DNA of 64,000 nucleotides, taken from the NCBI GenBank assembly GCA_963682025.1, contig OY821517.1, forward strand, positions 111,737,625 to 111,801,624. The letters are read 5' to 3'. How positions within the stretch are numbered: position 1 is the first letter of the stretch; every line of letters begins with the position of its first letter. Below, in pieces: positions 11,803-23,410 of this stretch. The notes under the pieces are model-generated. The model did no database searches. It saw only the letters and a list, made by a program, of their open reading frames with translations, and was not told where the DNA came from. Position numbers and translations under genes: made by a program. The stretch comes from Cordilura impudica. Its lineage: Eukaryota > Arthropoda > Insecta > Diptera > Scathophagidae.

Positions 11803-13130
11803 CTTATCGACCATCATTATTCTCTCTGAGTTTACTCATCGTTGACAGTTATTAAAATTTATATATTTTTTTTGATATATGTCCACAATATGTTTTGAAG
11901 ATAATATATTAATGATGCCCATTTTTCGCTTCGACCTCATGCATTCCAATAAATTTTCATAGAATTTCTGGTCCCAGTGCCCTCAGTTCTTCTCAGCTAT
12001 TGGCATCTTACCTTTTCTGTAGCCGCAATACAAAAATCGGGTGCCGTTATATCATGCAAAATCGATGGCCAGTTAATATCGGAAAAATATAATTTGATTG
12101 GCAAAAATTTTTCAATAGCTGAGAGCTATGTCAGCTCTATCTGTTTGAATCACAACTCTGAATTTTTCTTTACTTCTTATCTTAAATAATTTTCAATAGG
12201 TGCCCGGTATTGAATTCAATTCACATTAACCGCAACTTGTTCGTCGTTTTCGAAACAATATAGTCTACTGATACCATACCATACTACTATATGCATTTAC
12301 GTTGGCGTATTTGATATTTAACAATTATTCTTGGATTTTTTGTGCCCCATATTCTGCAAGTTTATTTATTCATGTGACCATTGAGGTAAAAATGGGCCTC
12401 TAGGCAAAATTCTTGAAAACTGTGTTTTTGCACATTATTTGGTTTTAGCTCATGAACCATTTGAATCTTATATGGGAAAAGGTGTAACTTATATACAACT
12501 ATACGCAAGGACCGCCTAGACATCACCTGATAACTTACCCTGGAGGGAGTTTCGGGGTTTTCCTCAATACTTGCTTGCACCCACACAATGTTTACAATCT
12601 TCCAGTTTGCAGAAGATCAGTGTTGCCTAAAACACTGAAGAAATCGGAAAATAGTTGCAGCGTATTCCAAACTTTCAAAATAAAATTTAAAAATTTTGAT
12701 TCTTTCTTCTGTGCTGGGTCTTTTAATATCCGAATTTTTTCAAAGCTAATTATAAAAAAAAAAAAAAAAATTTTTCATTAACTAAAACCTTGCGTTACTT
12801 ATGCGCCACCGCGTATTGCTTTTCGGTCTCATTTTTTTAGTTATTTATTTATTTAAGATGATTCTTAAAATTTAAAATTTTCAAATCTGTTTTATTTTAA
12901 TAATTTTTATTTACAGTTGACTCATAAAATGACTGCTCACCATTGTCTTATAATTCAAATAAGCTTTTTTTTAATTATTTAATTAAATTTGTTAAAATTG
13001 TTTTGTTTTAATATTGTAGAAAGCAACAACAAACAGATAATAACTTCAATTTCAATTTAATTTTTGTGGTTTAATATTCTATTAATAATTAAAAAATCAT
13101 ATATCAGTAGATGCTTTACGAAAGAAAATA
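11803..13130. other. No recognised features
   Basis: AT-rich sequence. Short frames near 11977-12189 and 12362-12781 have no recognisable domain. There is a 16-base A run near 12754. Confidence 0.4.
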
Positions 13131-13810
13131 CAAATTCGGTACCTAAAACGATGATTTGAACAACAAATTCTTTATGAAGAGTCGAAGAAAATGATATATG
13201 ATACATGCGGCGCATTTTCCCTGGAGTCCTGATATAGCCCCGGGGATGGTATCCATAAAAATGGATTTCAGAATTTTGTCCCTTTTTTTAAATTAAATGC
13301 AAATTATTTCCCTTTTCATTAATTTAAATAAAATTCGGTACCTACCACGATGAGTTGAACAACAAATTGTTTATGAAGAGACTAAAAAAATGATACATAT
13401 ACATATGGCGTATTTTCCCTGGGGTACTGATATAGTGCTGGGGATGGTATCCACAAAACTGGATTTCAGAATTTTGTCTCTTTTTTTAATTAAATGCAAA
13501 TTTTGTTTCTTTTTTTAATTAAAATACAAATTCGGTACCTAACGCGATGAGTTGAACAACAAATTCTTTATGAAGAGACGAACAAAATGATATATGAGAC
13601 ATGCGGCATATTTTCCCTGGAGTACTGATATGGCCCGAGGATGGATTTCAGAATTTTGTCCCTTTTGATTAATTTAAAAACGAATTTGGTATCTACCACG
13701 AAGAGTCAAACAACATATCATATATCAATAGATTCTTCATGAAGGGACGAACAAAATGATATATGATACATGCGGTGCATTTTCCCTGGAGTCCTGATAT
13801 GGTATCCATA
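13131..13810 (+). repeat. Four tandem repeats of ~130-195 bp
   Basis: Units start near 13131, 13331, 13527 and 13681. Each contains ATTCGGTACCTA (last unit TTTGGTATCTACC), GAACAACAAATTCTTTATGA, a GATATATGATACATGCGG word, 'CATTTTCCCTGGAGT' and CTGATAT, and most contain GGATTTCAGAATTTTGTC. Units 3 and 4 are shortened. Class unknown. Confidence 0.85.
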
Positions 13811-14613
13811 TACTCCCATACCAAAACCGATCTAAATCCATGAAAAGAAGGACATATATTTCTCTCTTAAATATCTTCACAGCCCTTACTCCAAACTCTG
13901 CATATTTAGTTTACTTCCGCCTCTACAAATGCTTCGACTAAAAAACTCCATTGATTATTTTTCATGTAGTTTGGCGAACGCAAATCTCTTTATCTTGTTC
14001 ACTTTGTTGATGTGTGGTTTCTTTGGGCAACATTGTCTAACACAGTCTCATTGAGCACATACCGCACGTTATTTGGACAAATATGATTTTAAAGATTCTG
14101 TTAAGGTTTTTTTTTTTTTGTTACTATGATTTTTGGATACTTTGTCATTTCTCTAATGATGGATCTGTTTTCAGCCCAGATTTTAGCTGCGTCTTTTATA
14201 AAGTAGCGAATTGCAGTTTTGATAAAAATACATACATTGTGTATAAACAAATAAAGTATCAATAACGATACAAAATGTTCTATGCAAATTTGTGTTGAAC
14301 AAACATTATTTGAGTGACACACATTTGATTTGAACATTCAGTACAGCAATACTATTTTTCATGATATCGAATAAATGATATGTATTTTCGATAAGTTAGA
14401 AATTTTCGATAAGTTAGAATAAGTAAAACAAAATTGTACAAATCAATAGAATTTGAGCTACAGCTCAATAGCAATACGTCTTAAATAGAAAACACTGTGT
14501 CTTTATTCACCAATGTAAGAATAGCAGAAATCCCGTCACCGCAATAACACCACACCACTATCAGTTCAAGCCATTTGTTACTCTTCGCAATAAATCCTGT
14601 TATGCGCCGGCTA
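13811..14613. other. No recognised features
   Basis: AT-rich sequence with poly-T near 14107. ATAAGTTAGAA repeats directly twice near 14390-14420 (TTTTCGATAAGTTAGAA). Confidence 0.4.
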
Positions 14614-15395
14614 GTTATACACTATACCACTATGTGGTTTGGGTATAATGACTTTGTGCTGCTGTTTGTAACTACCAAAAATATTTGACCTAGACCCATC
14701 TTTTATTATACCGATCGAATCAGAATCACTATCTGATTCGATTTAACGATGTCCGTTCGTCCGTCCGTCTGTGTGTCCATGTAAACTTTGTAATCAAACT
14801 GCAGGTCGCAAATATTAATATATTTCGATATAATTTAGTATATAAGCTTTCGTCGGCCATAGGATGAACGCTATTGAAACAGGTGAGAATCGGTCCATGT
14901 TCAGACCTAGCCCCCATACAAATGACCCCTATGAAATCGACATAAATTGCCATAAGATCCAAATTGTCATAAAGATCTTACTCAAATTGGGTTTGTATGC
15001 GTTCATTACATCCATTAATGAGTAGTCCAAAAATGGTCCCTTTGGCCCCATACAGAGCTGCTTCCCGATCTTCACTTAAATCTATCAAAAAACAAAAATA
15101 TTGCACTGATTATTCTCAAATTTTGTTTGTATATATTTTTGCAAAATACAAGAGACTTTACTAAACACGGTGAGGATCGGTCCATTTTTGGGCGTATTCC
15201 CCATATATATATAGCATCCGATATGAACTTTTTCATATCTGCAGCCAAAAACAAAATAATAAAAATCCCACTCAAATTTGGTTTATGCTTATTTTCTATA
15301 TCCAATTAGTTGGGCCTAAGAGATAGGGTTTCTAAATGCATGGTATAGGGTATCGTATAGTCGGTCTATACCGACAATAAATTTCTTACTTGTTT
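14614..15395 (+). mobile_element. HINE-like element, near full length
   Basis: Starts TTATACACTATACCACTATG and continues GGTATAATGACTTTGTGCTG. It carries the microsatellite GTCCGTTCGTCCGTCCGTCT (~14748) and the body words CAGGTCGCAAATAT, CGGTCCATGTTCAGACC, AGAGCTGCTTCCCGATCTTC and TCATATCTGCAGCCAAAAA. It ends GGTATAGGGTATCGTATAG, then a palindrome arm GTCGGTCTATACCGAC and TTTCTTACTTG. Short frames inside are by-products. Resembles DINE-1/HINE (non-autonomous Helentron) architecture. Confidence 0.85.
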
Positions 15396-15417
15396 TGTTC
15401 TTCTTTCTTTTTTTTCT

Positions 15418-15515
15418 AGCAAATGAAATTCAAAACGCCGATACATGTATCCTTTTTGTCTCCTCTTTCAAAATTTATAGACCGGACCTTGTAATTTTTT
15501 TTGTGTTGTGCAGTG
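15418..15515 (+). repeat. Dispersed ~100-bp repeat, copy 2
   Basis: AAATGAAATTCAAAACGCCG, GTCTCCTCTTTCAAAATTTA and TAGACCGGACCTTGTAATTT match the copy at 10560-10660. It lies directly downstream of the HINE-like end at 15395, so the two could be parts of one composite element. Confidence 0.6.
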
Positions 15516-16748
15516 CTATCTATACTCGTCGTATATGGATCGTATGGTCAATTTATAAGATTGTTGTAAGCTTCAGGTAAGTCTTGAAGACTATAGTTAG
15601 TGTTTTTTATCGTTCAAACAAAACTTAATGTGCTCTAATGCATAATAAGTATACGAGATCACTTTAGTGAATTTATTACGATATCTTATATTAAATGCGC
15701 AATATTATCGGAACCGTTGGTTCATTTTCAATTAAGTCAACTACAAATGTTTAAATTGATCTGATATAAAACTTAAGACTTTTACAGCACAGATTGACTA
15801 TATGATACTCCATAATATCACCAAGAAATAATTCGATATAAAAATATACAAAAACCAAATTTAATATCAGAACTAGGTCGGAAAATAGACCGCTCATAAA
15901 CACATTAAGTAGCTTTTTTCTATTTCCCACAGACATACATATACAATCTCTGATATAGCAAAAAGTCCGGTTAAGACGAAAAACCTACGTTATATTAAGT
16001 TATATTATATGCTTTTGCTCTTCTTAAAAATATCCTTTGAATATACTAACCTGTTGGATTCTCCATAATATTTTTTCATTTCGTATTTACTTTATAATAA
16101 TTACATTACGTAAATTGCTACTAACGTTTGTGATAATTCTTAGCATAAAACAAATGGTTACTTTTAAGAAATAAACTTATTTTCGCAATTAATATTTTAT
16201 TATACCAAAGTACATATTTTCATACATGTGAATAAATTGTACATACTAAATTTGATTACATAAATTTTTTTTTTTGGGAAATTTGTATAGGTTTGTTTAT
16301 AATGTATGGAAGTAGCAAAAGAAAGTATCCCCTTCGGTGATAATTTGTTTCATTTGTATTCACTGTTTGTTGTTACATCCAACTTTTTTCATTCACAAAA
16401 ATAAATGTATAAACAATAACTGTAGGAATTGTTTGGTAAAAACAATATATTCGTACACTCACAAAAAGAAGTCGTAAATGTTTTTGAAAACAGTTTTTCA
16501 AAAGACTTTCGTAAACTTGTATTTTGTGAATAAAATTACAAGAAACTTGTCATGCCGAGTGTTGTGTGCAATTGTTCAGAATAGTACCCTGTTTGCACAC
16601 ATAACATGTTTCTTCTAAGACCTAAAAAAATTGGAAATAAGTTTTTTCATAGCATCTACATAACCAGGCTTTCCACACTACCTGTCTAAACGTAGGTTAG
16701 ACAACTTGTAAAGGTCATAGGACATAAGCATCAGAAAGTTTGACATTT
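15516..16748. other. No recognised features
   Basis: AT-rich, without recognisable coding or repeat structure. Confidence 0.4.
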
Positions 16749-17462
16749 TTAAGGGGTGGGGGGGAGGGGAGGGGAGGGGTAAGGTTTTTAAGTTAAAAAC
16801 GTCGTGTTTGCATAATCCTTTTTTGAAGACATGAATAACGTTGGATTATTTATTTCATATACACATTATAGCATAACATTTGGAGAATCTTGAAAAAAAT
16901 TTTCAATTAAAAATTTTAATAAATAAGTCCGTGAGAGCGAATCTCCGGAGGCGATGTTGTTTTGCGATGAACGTCAGAACTCGTTTCCGGATCATACGAA
17001 ATAACAGGTGACATATTTCCTGAGGTAGTGACGAAGAGTTTATGCAAAAAATTTTTTTTGCAGCATTTTGAAATGAAAAACACGATTTTTGCTATAAAAT
17101 TTCGGGAATTTGTGGTTGAAAAATGGGGAAGAGAATGGAAAATAAAAAAAGCTCTTCGTGGTTACCTGACGATTTATGTGCAGCTATAGCGTGTAAAATT
17201 TCAAAAGAATCGGTCAAATAGGATTTGAGTTATGATGTTCACGGGTTTCGAACATTTATTTGCGAGAAAATCGAATTAAAATTTTTTTAAAAACTGATTT
17301 ATATACGATATATCGTATGAGGCCAGTCGCTGGAAATGCTGTATCTTCTTAAGTTTTGCTCGGATTTACTTGAAATTCTGACTCAACACTCTCGACATTT
17401 TTATCATTCAGAAGAGAAATGCAAAAAAAAAAGTTTTTAAAAACTTACCCCTTCCACCTTAA
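16749..17462. mobile_element. Putative TTAA-flanked TIR element, ~710 bp
   Basis: Left end TTAAGGGGTGGG.. running into GGGGTAAGGTTTTTAA, and right end in reverse complement TTAAGGTGGAAGGGGTAAG then TTTTTAAAAAC, form related inverted ends. Both start with TTAA (16749-16752, 17459-17462). TTAA is the piggyBac target duplication, but the ends begin GG rather than the usual CC, so the superfamily is uncertain. The interior has no open gene. Confidence 0.5.
16753..16779 (+). other. G-quadruplex-forming G tract
   Basis: Runs of 4, 7, 4, 4 and 4 G separated by single T or A bases: GGGGTGGGGGGGAGGGG, then AGGGG twice. This fits the G3+N1-7 quadruplex rule and stands out in an AT-rich genome. It sits in the left end of the putative TIR element. 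Confidence 0.85.
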
Positions 17463-18880
17463 TAGTACACGTATTTAGAGTGATGTCATTTGCCTTTCTC
17501 CATGACTTGAGAAATAATGTTCGGCCAGGAAATAGAGCTAAATCGTATGAATTTACGTAGGAAGATTTGTTATTAATTTCGACGTGGATTAACCCAAAGT
17601 TGTTTGCCGATCAACTCGCTTTGGCTTTTGGCGTTCGCTATTTCAACACCCTATTTGAACGTGGTCATTGTTTACTCCAGGAGCAAAGATGATGATCTTG
17701 CGAGGTCTGATACTGCAGGATCATCATTGGGCATTACTTCCACTTGCATGTAATTAACATTACGCGAGCAGAAAAAGGTTTGCGTCGATATGCCTCAAAA
17801 GTCGTTTATAATATGTGTCCCAAAATAAACAAAATCAGTCGATAATATAGATCTTTCAAGATAATCACAAACTAATAAAAGTTTTGTGCTCTCTAACCAT
17901 CTCGATGCAAGTTGTCGCCAGTTCCTTCATTGAACCCAAACATGGCACCACGATCAATTTTAAATGACACAATACCATTTTTTGATAGAAGTATAGAAAA
18001 AATTTACTTTTCGATTTAAACTACGCGGGTTTGTCGATTTGGGCAAATAATTTTTTTTAGGTTTGTAACACCGTACGTCCATCTACACCAAATTTCGTAT
18101 CAATATATTCAATGCCTCAGTACTGACGCCCGTCTATGTAAACATCTAGAAGCAAATTTAGCGAGTTTAATAATGTCTGACTTTATAAAAAAAAAGAAGA
18201 AGCCAAATATAATTTCGGTTGCAGAAACAGCAAAGATGTTGCAGGGGAACAGGCTATGATAATAAAATGTTTACAAGTGGTATTAGTAGTGCCAGGAAGC
18301 GTTTAAGACAAAGAGGACCCGGGAAGAGCATAACATCAATAGATAAACCACACGTCAATGAAATCGAGATTTTAAAGAGCGTGACATAATCATCACTGAA
18401 ACAATACATTCTGACTATCCAAACGAAATGATACATAAGATTTTGGCTGGTGAGACTTGTACATATGACGACTACCACAATACAACCTACCAATTAGGCA
18501 AATATTGTAAAAAATGTGAATTAAGACCAAAAATATTCTGACTCATATGCGGCGAGGTAGTCGTAAAACGAAGCCAGAATCATGGGCAGATATTCGCAAT
18601 ACTCACCTGAACTTGGCAGTCTATGACTTTTAGCTTTTCAGTAAACTCTAAAAAGATCACTACGATGACAATATCATAAATCAATTGTGGAGCTAAAAGC
18701 GGGACCGCTGGGCCTTTCAATGCATATTCTTAAAACTGACTTTAACGACTTTTCGAGAATTGGAAAATACGCTGCCGTAAGTGAATTGCGGTGGAGCAGG
18801 ATTGCTGTGAAATGCATCATATTGATTTTGAATAATAATAATATTCTCTTTATAATAAAGTATTTTTTTTAGAACACACT
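17463..18880. other. No recognised features
   Basis: Slightly less AT-rich than neighbours in places (18250-18800) but stops interrupt every frame. Fragments such as MSDFIKKKKKKPNIISVAE (18175) and a short frame at 18687-18872 could be remnants of a transposon or gene. No family was recognised. Confidence 0.35.
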
Positions 18881-18883
18881 CGC

Positions 18884-19030
18884 CATATCATACACCACAC
18901 TGTGGTCAGGATGTTAGTAACTACTGAAAATGTCTGACTAAGACCAACGATTTATTGTGCCGATGGACTCATAGATTTCGAGCAATTTTCATCTGGCCCA
19001 CCATGTTTTATATCAAACTACAGAACACAA
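18884..19030 (+). mobile_element. Diverged 5' fragment of HINE-like element
   Basis: CATACACCACACTGTGGT, GTTAGTAACTACTGAAAAT, TTATTGTGCCGATGGACTCA follow the order of the family's first 150 bp. Lies just upstream of a younger copy at 19117. Confidence 0.6.
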
Positions 19031-20300
19031 GTGTGAGTAATTTTGTACAAGAAGTGTGATCCAAAAATTTTTTAACTTACATAACGAAACAATTGAATAT
19101 ATAGTCCTAGTTTCATATAATACCCTATACCACTATGTGGTTTGGATATAATAACTTTGTGCTGCTGTTTGTATGTACCAAAAATATTTGACCTAGGCCC
19201 ATCTTGTATTATACCAATTGACTCAGAAGCACTTTCTGAATCACTTTCTGTGTCCGTCTGTGTGTCCATGTAAACCTTGTAATCAAACTACAGGTCGTAA
19301 ATATGAATATATTTTAATGGAATTTAGTATGTCAGCTTTTTTTGGCCATAGGATGAACGCTATTGAAATTGGTGAAATTCGGTCTATGTTCAGCCCTAGT
19401 CCCCATTGCCATAAGATTCAAATTATCATATAGATCTCAGTCAAATTGCGTTTGTATATGTTTATGATACCCATTAATCAGTAGTCCAAAACTAATACCT
19501 ATAGAACAGTTCTAAGTTATACGCCCCATATAGAGCTGCTTCCCGATATTCACTTAAATCTATCAAAAAACAAAAATATTGCACAGATTTTTCTTCAAAT
19601 TTCATTTGTATATATTTTTTCAAAATGTAAGTGACCTTGTCAAATATGGTCAGGATTGGTCCATTTTTAGACCTAGTCCCCATATAAATATAGCACCCGA
19701 TATGAACTTTTTCATATCTGCAGCCAAAAAAAAATAATAAAAATTACACTAAAATTTGGTTTATGCCTGTTTTCTATATCCCATTAGTTGTACCGAAGAG
19801 ATAGGGTCTCTAAACCATGGCATGGTGGACCATCACCATGTGACGAGAAGGCGGTCAAAAATCTATGCGGTTTTTTTTGTTTGGTAGGTGAGACATTAGC
19901 CTTTAAGGTTCGCTATAAAACGTAATTCTCGACTGAAAATAAAAAAAGTTACGGAGGGTTTAAAATACATTTTCATTTCTAGTTGAATTTTGGTACAAAA
20001 GTGAAGTGTTAAAAGGTAAAAAAAGGTTTTTTTTAATATAATGTCTTATTTTTTTCAGTTAATTTAACAACTAATACTTTTTAACAATTTTTTAAGTTAA
20101 TTTTTTCAGAAAATGACAAACTTTGGCCCCCGTAAACTTTTTAGTCCTAATGTGCACAAGGGCCAAAGGTTGTTTTTTTTTAAAGATCCCGAGTTAAAAT
20201 ATAATTTATTAGGCAGCGAACGTAAAAGTTACCTTATACTGGTTCAAGATAGAGAAGTTTCAATGAAAAACTCGTATGTTTTTGCTTTAGTTAAATTTTT

Positions 20301-21080
20301 ATACCCTATACCACTATGTGGTTTGGGTATAATGACTTTGTGCTGCTGTTTGTAACAACCAAAAATATTTGACCTAGACCCATCTTTAATTATACCGATC
20401 GAATCAGAATCACTTTCTGAGTTGATTTAATAATGTCCGTCCGTCCGTCCGTTCGTCTGTGTGTCCATGTAAAGCTTTTAATCAAACTGCAGGTCGCAAA
20501 TATGATTATATTTTGATGAAATTTGGTATATAAGCTTTCATCGACCATGGAATGAATGCTATTGAAATTGGTGAGAAGCGGTCCATGTTCAGACCTAGCC
20601 CCCATACAAATTACCCATATGAAATCGACATAAATTGCCATAAGATCCAAATTGTCATATAGATCTTACTCAAATTGGGTTTGTATGCGTTCATTACATC
20701 CACTAATGAGTAGTCCAAAAATGATCCCTTTGACCCCATATAGAGCTGCTTCCCGATCTTCACTTAAATCTATTAAAAAACTAAAATATTGCACTGATTC
20801 TTCTCAAATTTTGTTTGTACATATTTTTGCAAAATACAAGAGACTTTACCAAACATGATCAGGATCGGTCCATTTTTGGACCTAGTCCCTTTATACATAT
20901 AGCATCCGATATGAACTTTTTCATATCTGCAGCCAAAAAAATTAATAAAAATCCCACTCAAATTTGGTTTTTGCTTATTTTCAATGTCCAGTTAGTTGGG
21001 CCTAAGAGATAGGGTTTCTAAACGCATGGTATAGGGTATCGTATAGTCGGTCTAGACCGACTATAATTTTCTTACTTGTT
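20301..21080 (+). mobile_element. HINE-like element, full length, nested in Transib-like
   Basis: Complete from ATACCCTATACCACTATGTG through GTCCGTCCGTCCGTTCGTCT to the 3' inverted motif TGGTATAGGGTAT, the palindrome AGTCGGTCTAGACCGACT and TTTTCTTACTTG. Preceded and followed by T (TTTTT|ATACCC, CTTG|TTTT), which suits Helentron-type T-T insertion. Very similar to copies at 45.0 and 55.6 kb, suggesting recent spread. Confidence 0.88.
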
Positions 21081-21249
21081 TTTTATTGTCTTTTTAAATA
21101 TTTCTATATCAATTTTTATGGTAAATTTATGAAATATAACAATTTTTATTGTAAATTTACAAAATATATAAATTTTTAAATCAAGAAAATCTTTTAACTA
21201 TATAAAAAAAGTGTAACTTATTGATAGTGTAATGAAAAAGTACTTTAAA

Positions 21250-22365
21250 TCAACCAATTTTAGTAAAAATTTCTTCTAAATAGCCTTGATTTTCATCTTC
21301 TAGAAGTTGTTTAGCTTCTTCGTCTAATTCAATAGAGACAGTTTTCCATTTTTGACGAATGTTGGACATATATGGATCTGAAGTGCACAACAAAATAGTG
21401 ATAAGGTCTTCATTCGTACAACATCATTTTCCTTGTGTTGTGCTCGCGAAAGAATCTGTAGTCTTTTTTCCTTTTTTCTTGCGCTTCTTCAGATAGTTCT
21501 CCTATTAGTAGCATATTGTTTTGAATTATTTGTTCCCCATGGTACAAAATTTTATGAACTGTGGATGGCATATATCTCCAAGAGTATTTTTCATTATAAA
21601 GTATAGCTGTTTTATTGGCGTACTCTCTAAATTTTTTTGCATTTATCTTTCTGCTGCATGCTGGAGCTTGTAATATGATTTTGAATAGTCTTATTAATTC
21701 ATGACCTACACCTGTGATAGATGCTGCAGTTTCCGGATCGGAAAAAAATCTCCTTGCAGTATTCGTTTTTTCCAACTGTTTCGCCTAACGTACCAAATTC
21801 CAAATCATAACCCAATTTAAGAATATGCTCCATGAAATGTATTCTAGCATGAAGAGGGTACATTCCAAATTCGTAGGCTTCCTTAAAACTATCGTCTTCT
21901 GGTGGGGGTTGGCTTCATTGACTTCATGTCTTTTGGCATATAATGCAGCTTGACGTTGACATTGTTCCAGTTAAAGCTTGTGCAACTTTTCCATCAATTA
22001 TTGTGAGACACATTTTAAAATGTACTTCAATGTCTTGGTCATCAAATTTAAATACTACTGCTTGAAGTTCCTTAATTTGATCTTTTATTTTTTGAACTTC
22101 TTCAGTTATGACATCTTTGGTTTCCTTTTGAATGCAAATTTTATTGGTCTGCAATACTTTGTTGAAGAAGGAATTTCATTTTTCCATATATCAATTTCTG
22201 TTGCTCTACTAGTTGACGGCTCTAAGACGCTATACCTTTTTGTTAAGCGCAATTGAACGAATGAAACCATAAATAAATTAGCATCTGATGAATTTTCGGC
22301 ATTAAATTGCTTGTATTGTTTCTGACCAGAGGAGCCATCACATCCTAACCCCTTTTAAAAGGTGA
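21250..22365 (-). pseudogene. Transib/RAG1-core-like transposase remnant
   Basis: Read on the minus strand across frameshifts, blocks come in this order: CDGSSGQKQYKQ (~22345, first catalytic Asp region), STKYCRPIKFAFKRKP (~22150), FKMCLTIIDGKVAQALTGT (~22000, second Asp) with a CIIC pair, FGMYPLHARIHFMEHIL (~21850), MPSTVHKILYHGEQII (~21550), ELSEEAQEKRKKDYRFFREH (~21470, likely catalytic Glu region), then SIELDEEAKQLLEDENQG and IFTKIG before the stop at 21250. I match these blocks to Transib transposases, the relatives of the RAG1 core, from memory of the family. Several frameshifts and stops make it inactive. Confidence 0.72.
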
Positions 22366-22639
22366 AGCATACCTGCTCATATCTTAAAGGGCTATGTCGC
22401 AATAGTTTTTGTTTTTACCATTTACCTGTTATTTAAATTGTTTCCCATTTTGTCAGGTATTTAAACTATATAACTCTAATTCAGACTATTAATGTTTTTG
22501 AAAGATACCTATGTAAATGTACCTGTAACAATTAAGCGCATTATATCTCAGCCCTTTTTTATAAGTATATAACAACTCCTGACAACTCTACCGACACGCA
22601 AAAAATACACCGCGGTGCACCGGTACGACCAACTTTTGT

Positions 22640-22795
22640 ATTCATAACACTCAGACGGAGGGACGGACATCGTTTAATCGACTCAGAAAGTGTTTTTGAG
22701 TCGATGCGTATAATAAAAGGTGGATAAAGGTCCAATATTTTTGGCAGTTACAAACATCACCTCAGACTTAATATATCCTAAACACATAGTGGACA
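22640..22795 (-). mobile_element. HINE-like 5' fragment, minus strand
   Basis: CAGACGGAGGGACGGACATC, then ATCGACTCAGAAAGTG, GGCAGTTACAAACATCACC and CTAAACACATAGTGG are the reverse complement of the family's first 150 bp. Near-identical words (CAACTTTTGTATTC at ~22629 and ~22797) flank the fragment. Confidence 0.7.
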
Positions 22796-23410
22796 ACTTT
22801 TGTATTCTAAATTTTGCAGAAAATATCTAACATTGGGTCAGAAAAATTGTTCTGGTGCACATGGACGGAAACTGGCGGGTCTATAATGGGGTATAGCAGT
22901 ATAGGGGAGGGTTTGGACTATAGAAGAGTGCAAGACCTTTTCTGACTGCTTTTGACGGGCAGGAGTTATGCTCTATTAAGTAGGAGATTTTCGGAAAATT
23001 TTGACCTTTTTTAAAAATTTTTTTTTTTTAATTTTCGGAACGACTATATGATTTTACGTTATTAACTTTAATAGTATGGGAGCCACAAAATTACACAGAA
23101 TTTATTCTACTGCAAAATCTTTTAAATCAAAAAAGTTACAGTCATTCAAAAATAAAAATTTACAAAGAAATTTTTAATTTTAGCAAAATACTGAGAAAGG
23201 CTACTTTCGAAGACCCCGTTCGCTGTGATATAGTTGAGATAGAGATACAATTTTTTGGCTCCCGAGGTTCACTCGCATTTACTTTCAAATGAATAACATA
23301 ACTTTAAAATCGGTAACAAAAAAAAAATTATTTTTGGCCGCCTTCTCAAAATATGGTCAAAGTAGGGTATCGTTTAGTCGGTCTAAATTGACTATAATTT
23401 TCTTACTTGC

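Larger units (their letters stand above)
19834..23358 (-). mobile_element. Transib-like DNA transposon, degenerate
   Basis: The ends form inverted repeats: left CACCATGTGACGAGAAGGCG then GTCAAAAAT; right, in reverse complement, GACCATATTTTGAGAAGGCG then GCCAAAAAT. The left end starts CACCATG, close to the CACWATG start of Transib TIRs and to the RAG heptamer. Minus-strand remnants of a RAG1-core-like transposase lie inside. No clear 5-bp target duplication was found (ACCAT versus AAAGT). A full HINE-like copy (20301-21080) and a minus-strand HINE fragment (22640-22795) are inserted in it. Confidence 0.7.
19117..23410 (+). mobile_element. HINE-like copy split by a Transib-like insertion
   Basis: The 5' part at 19117-19833 runs from ATAATACCCTATACCACTA to GGGTCTCTAAACCATGG. 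The missing 3' end appears 3.5 kb downstream at 23359-23410 as AGGGTATCGTTTAGTCGG, TCTAAATTGACTATAATTTT, CTTACTTG. Together they make one element, and everything between is a later insertion. Confidence 0.75.

Noticed and set aside
20390..20650. Recurrent small proteins (MDLMAIYVDFIWVICMG.., MSYRSYSNWVCMRSL..) at 14.7, 20.4, 28.6, 45.0 and 55.7 kb
   Set aside because: All lie within HINE-like copies, on different strands and frames, without conserved length. They reflect repeated DNA, not a gene family.
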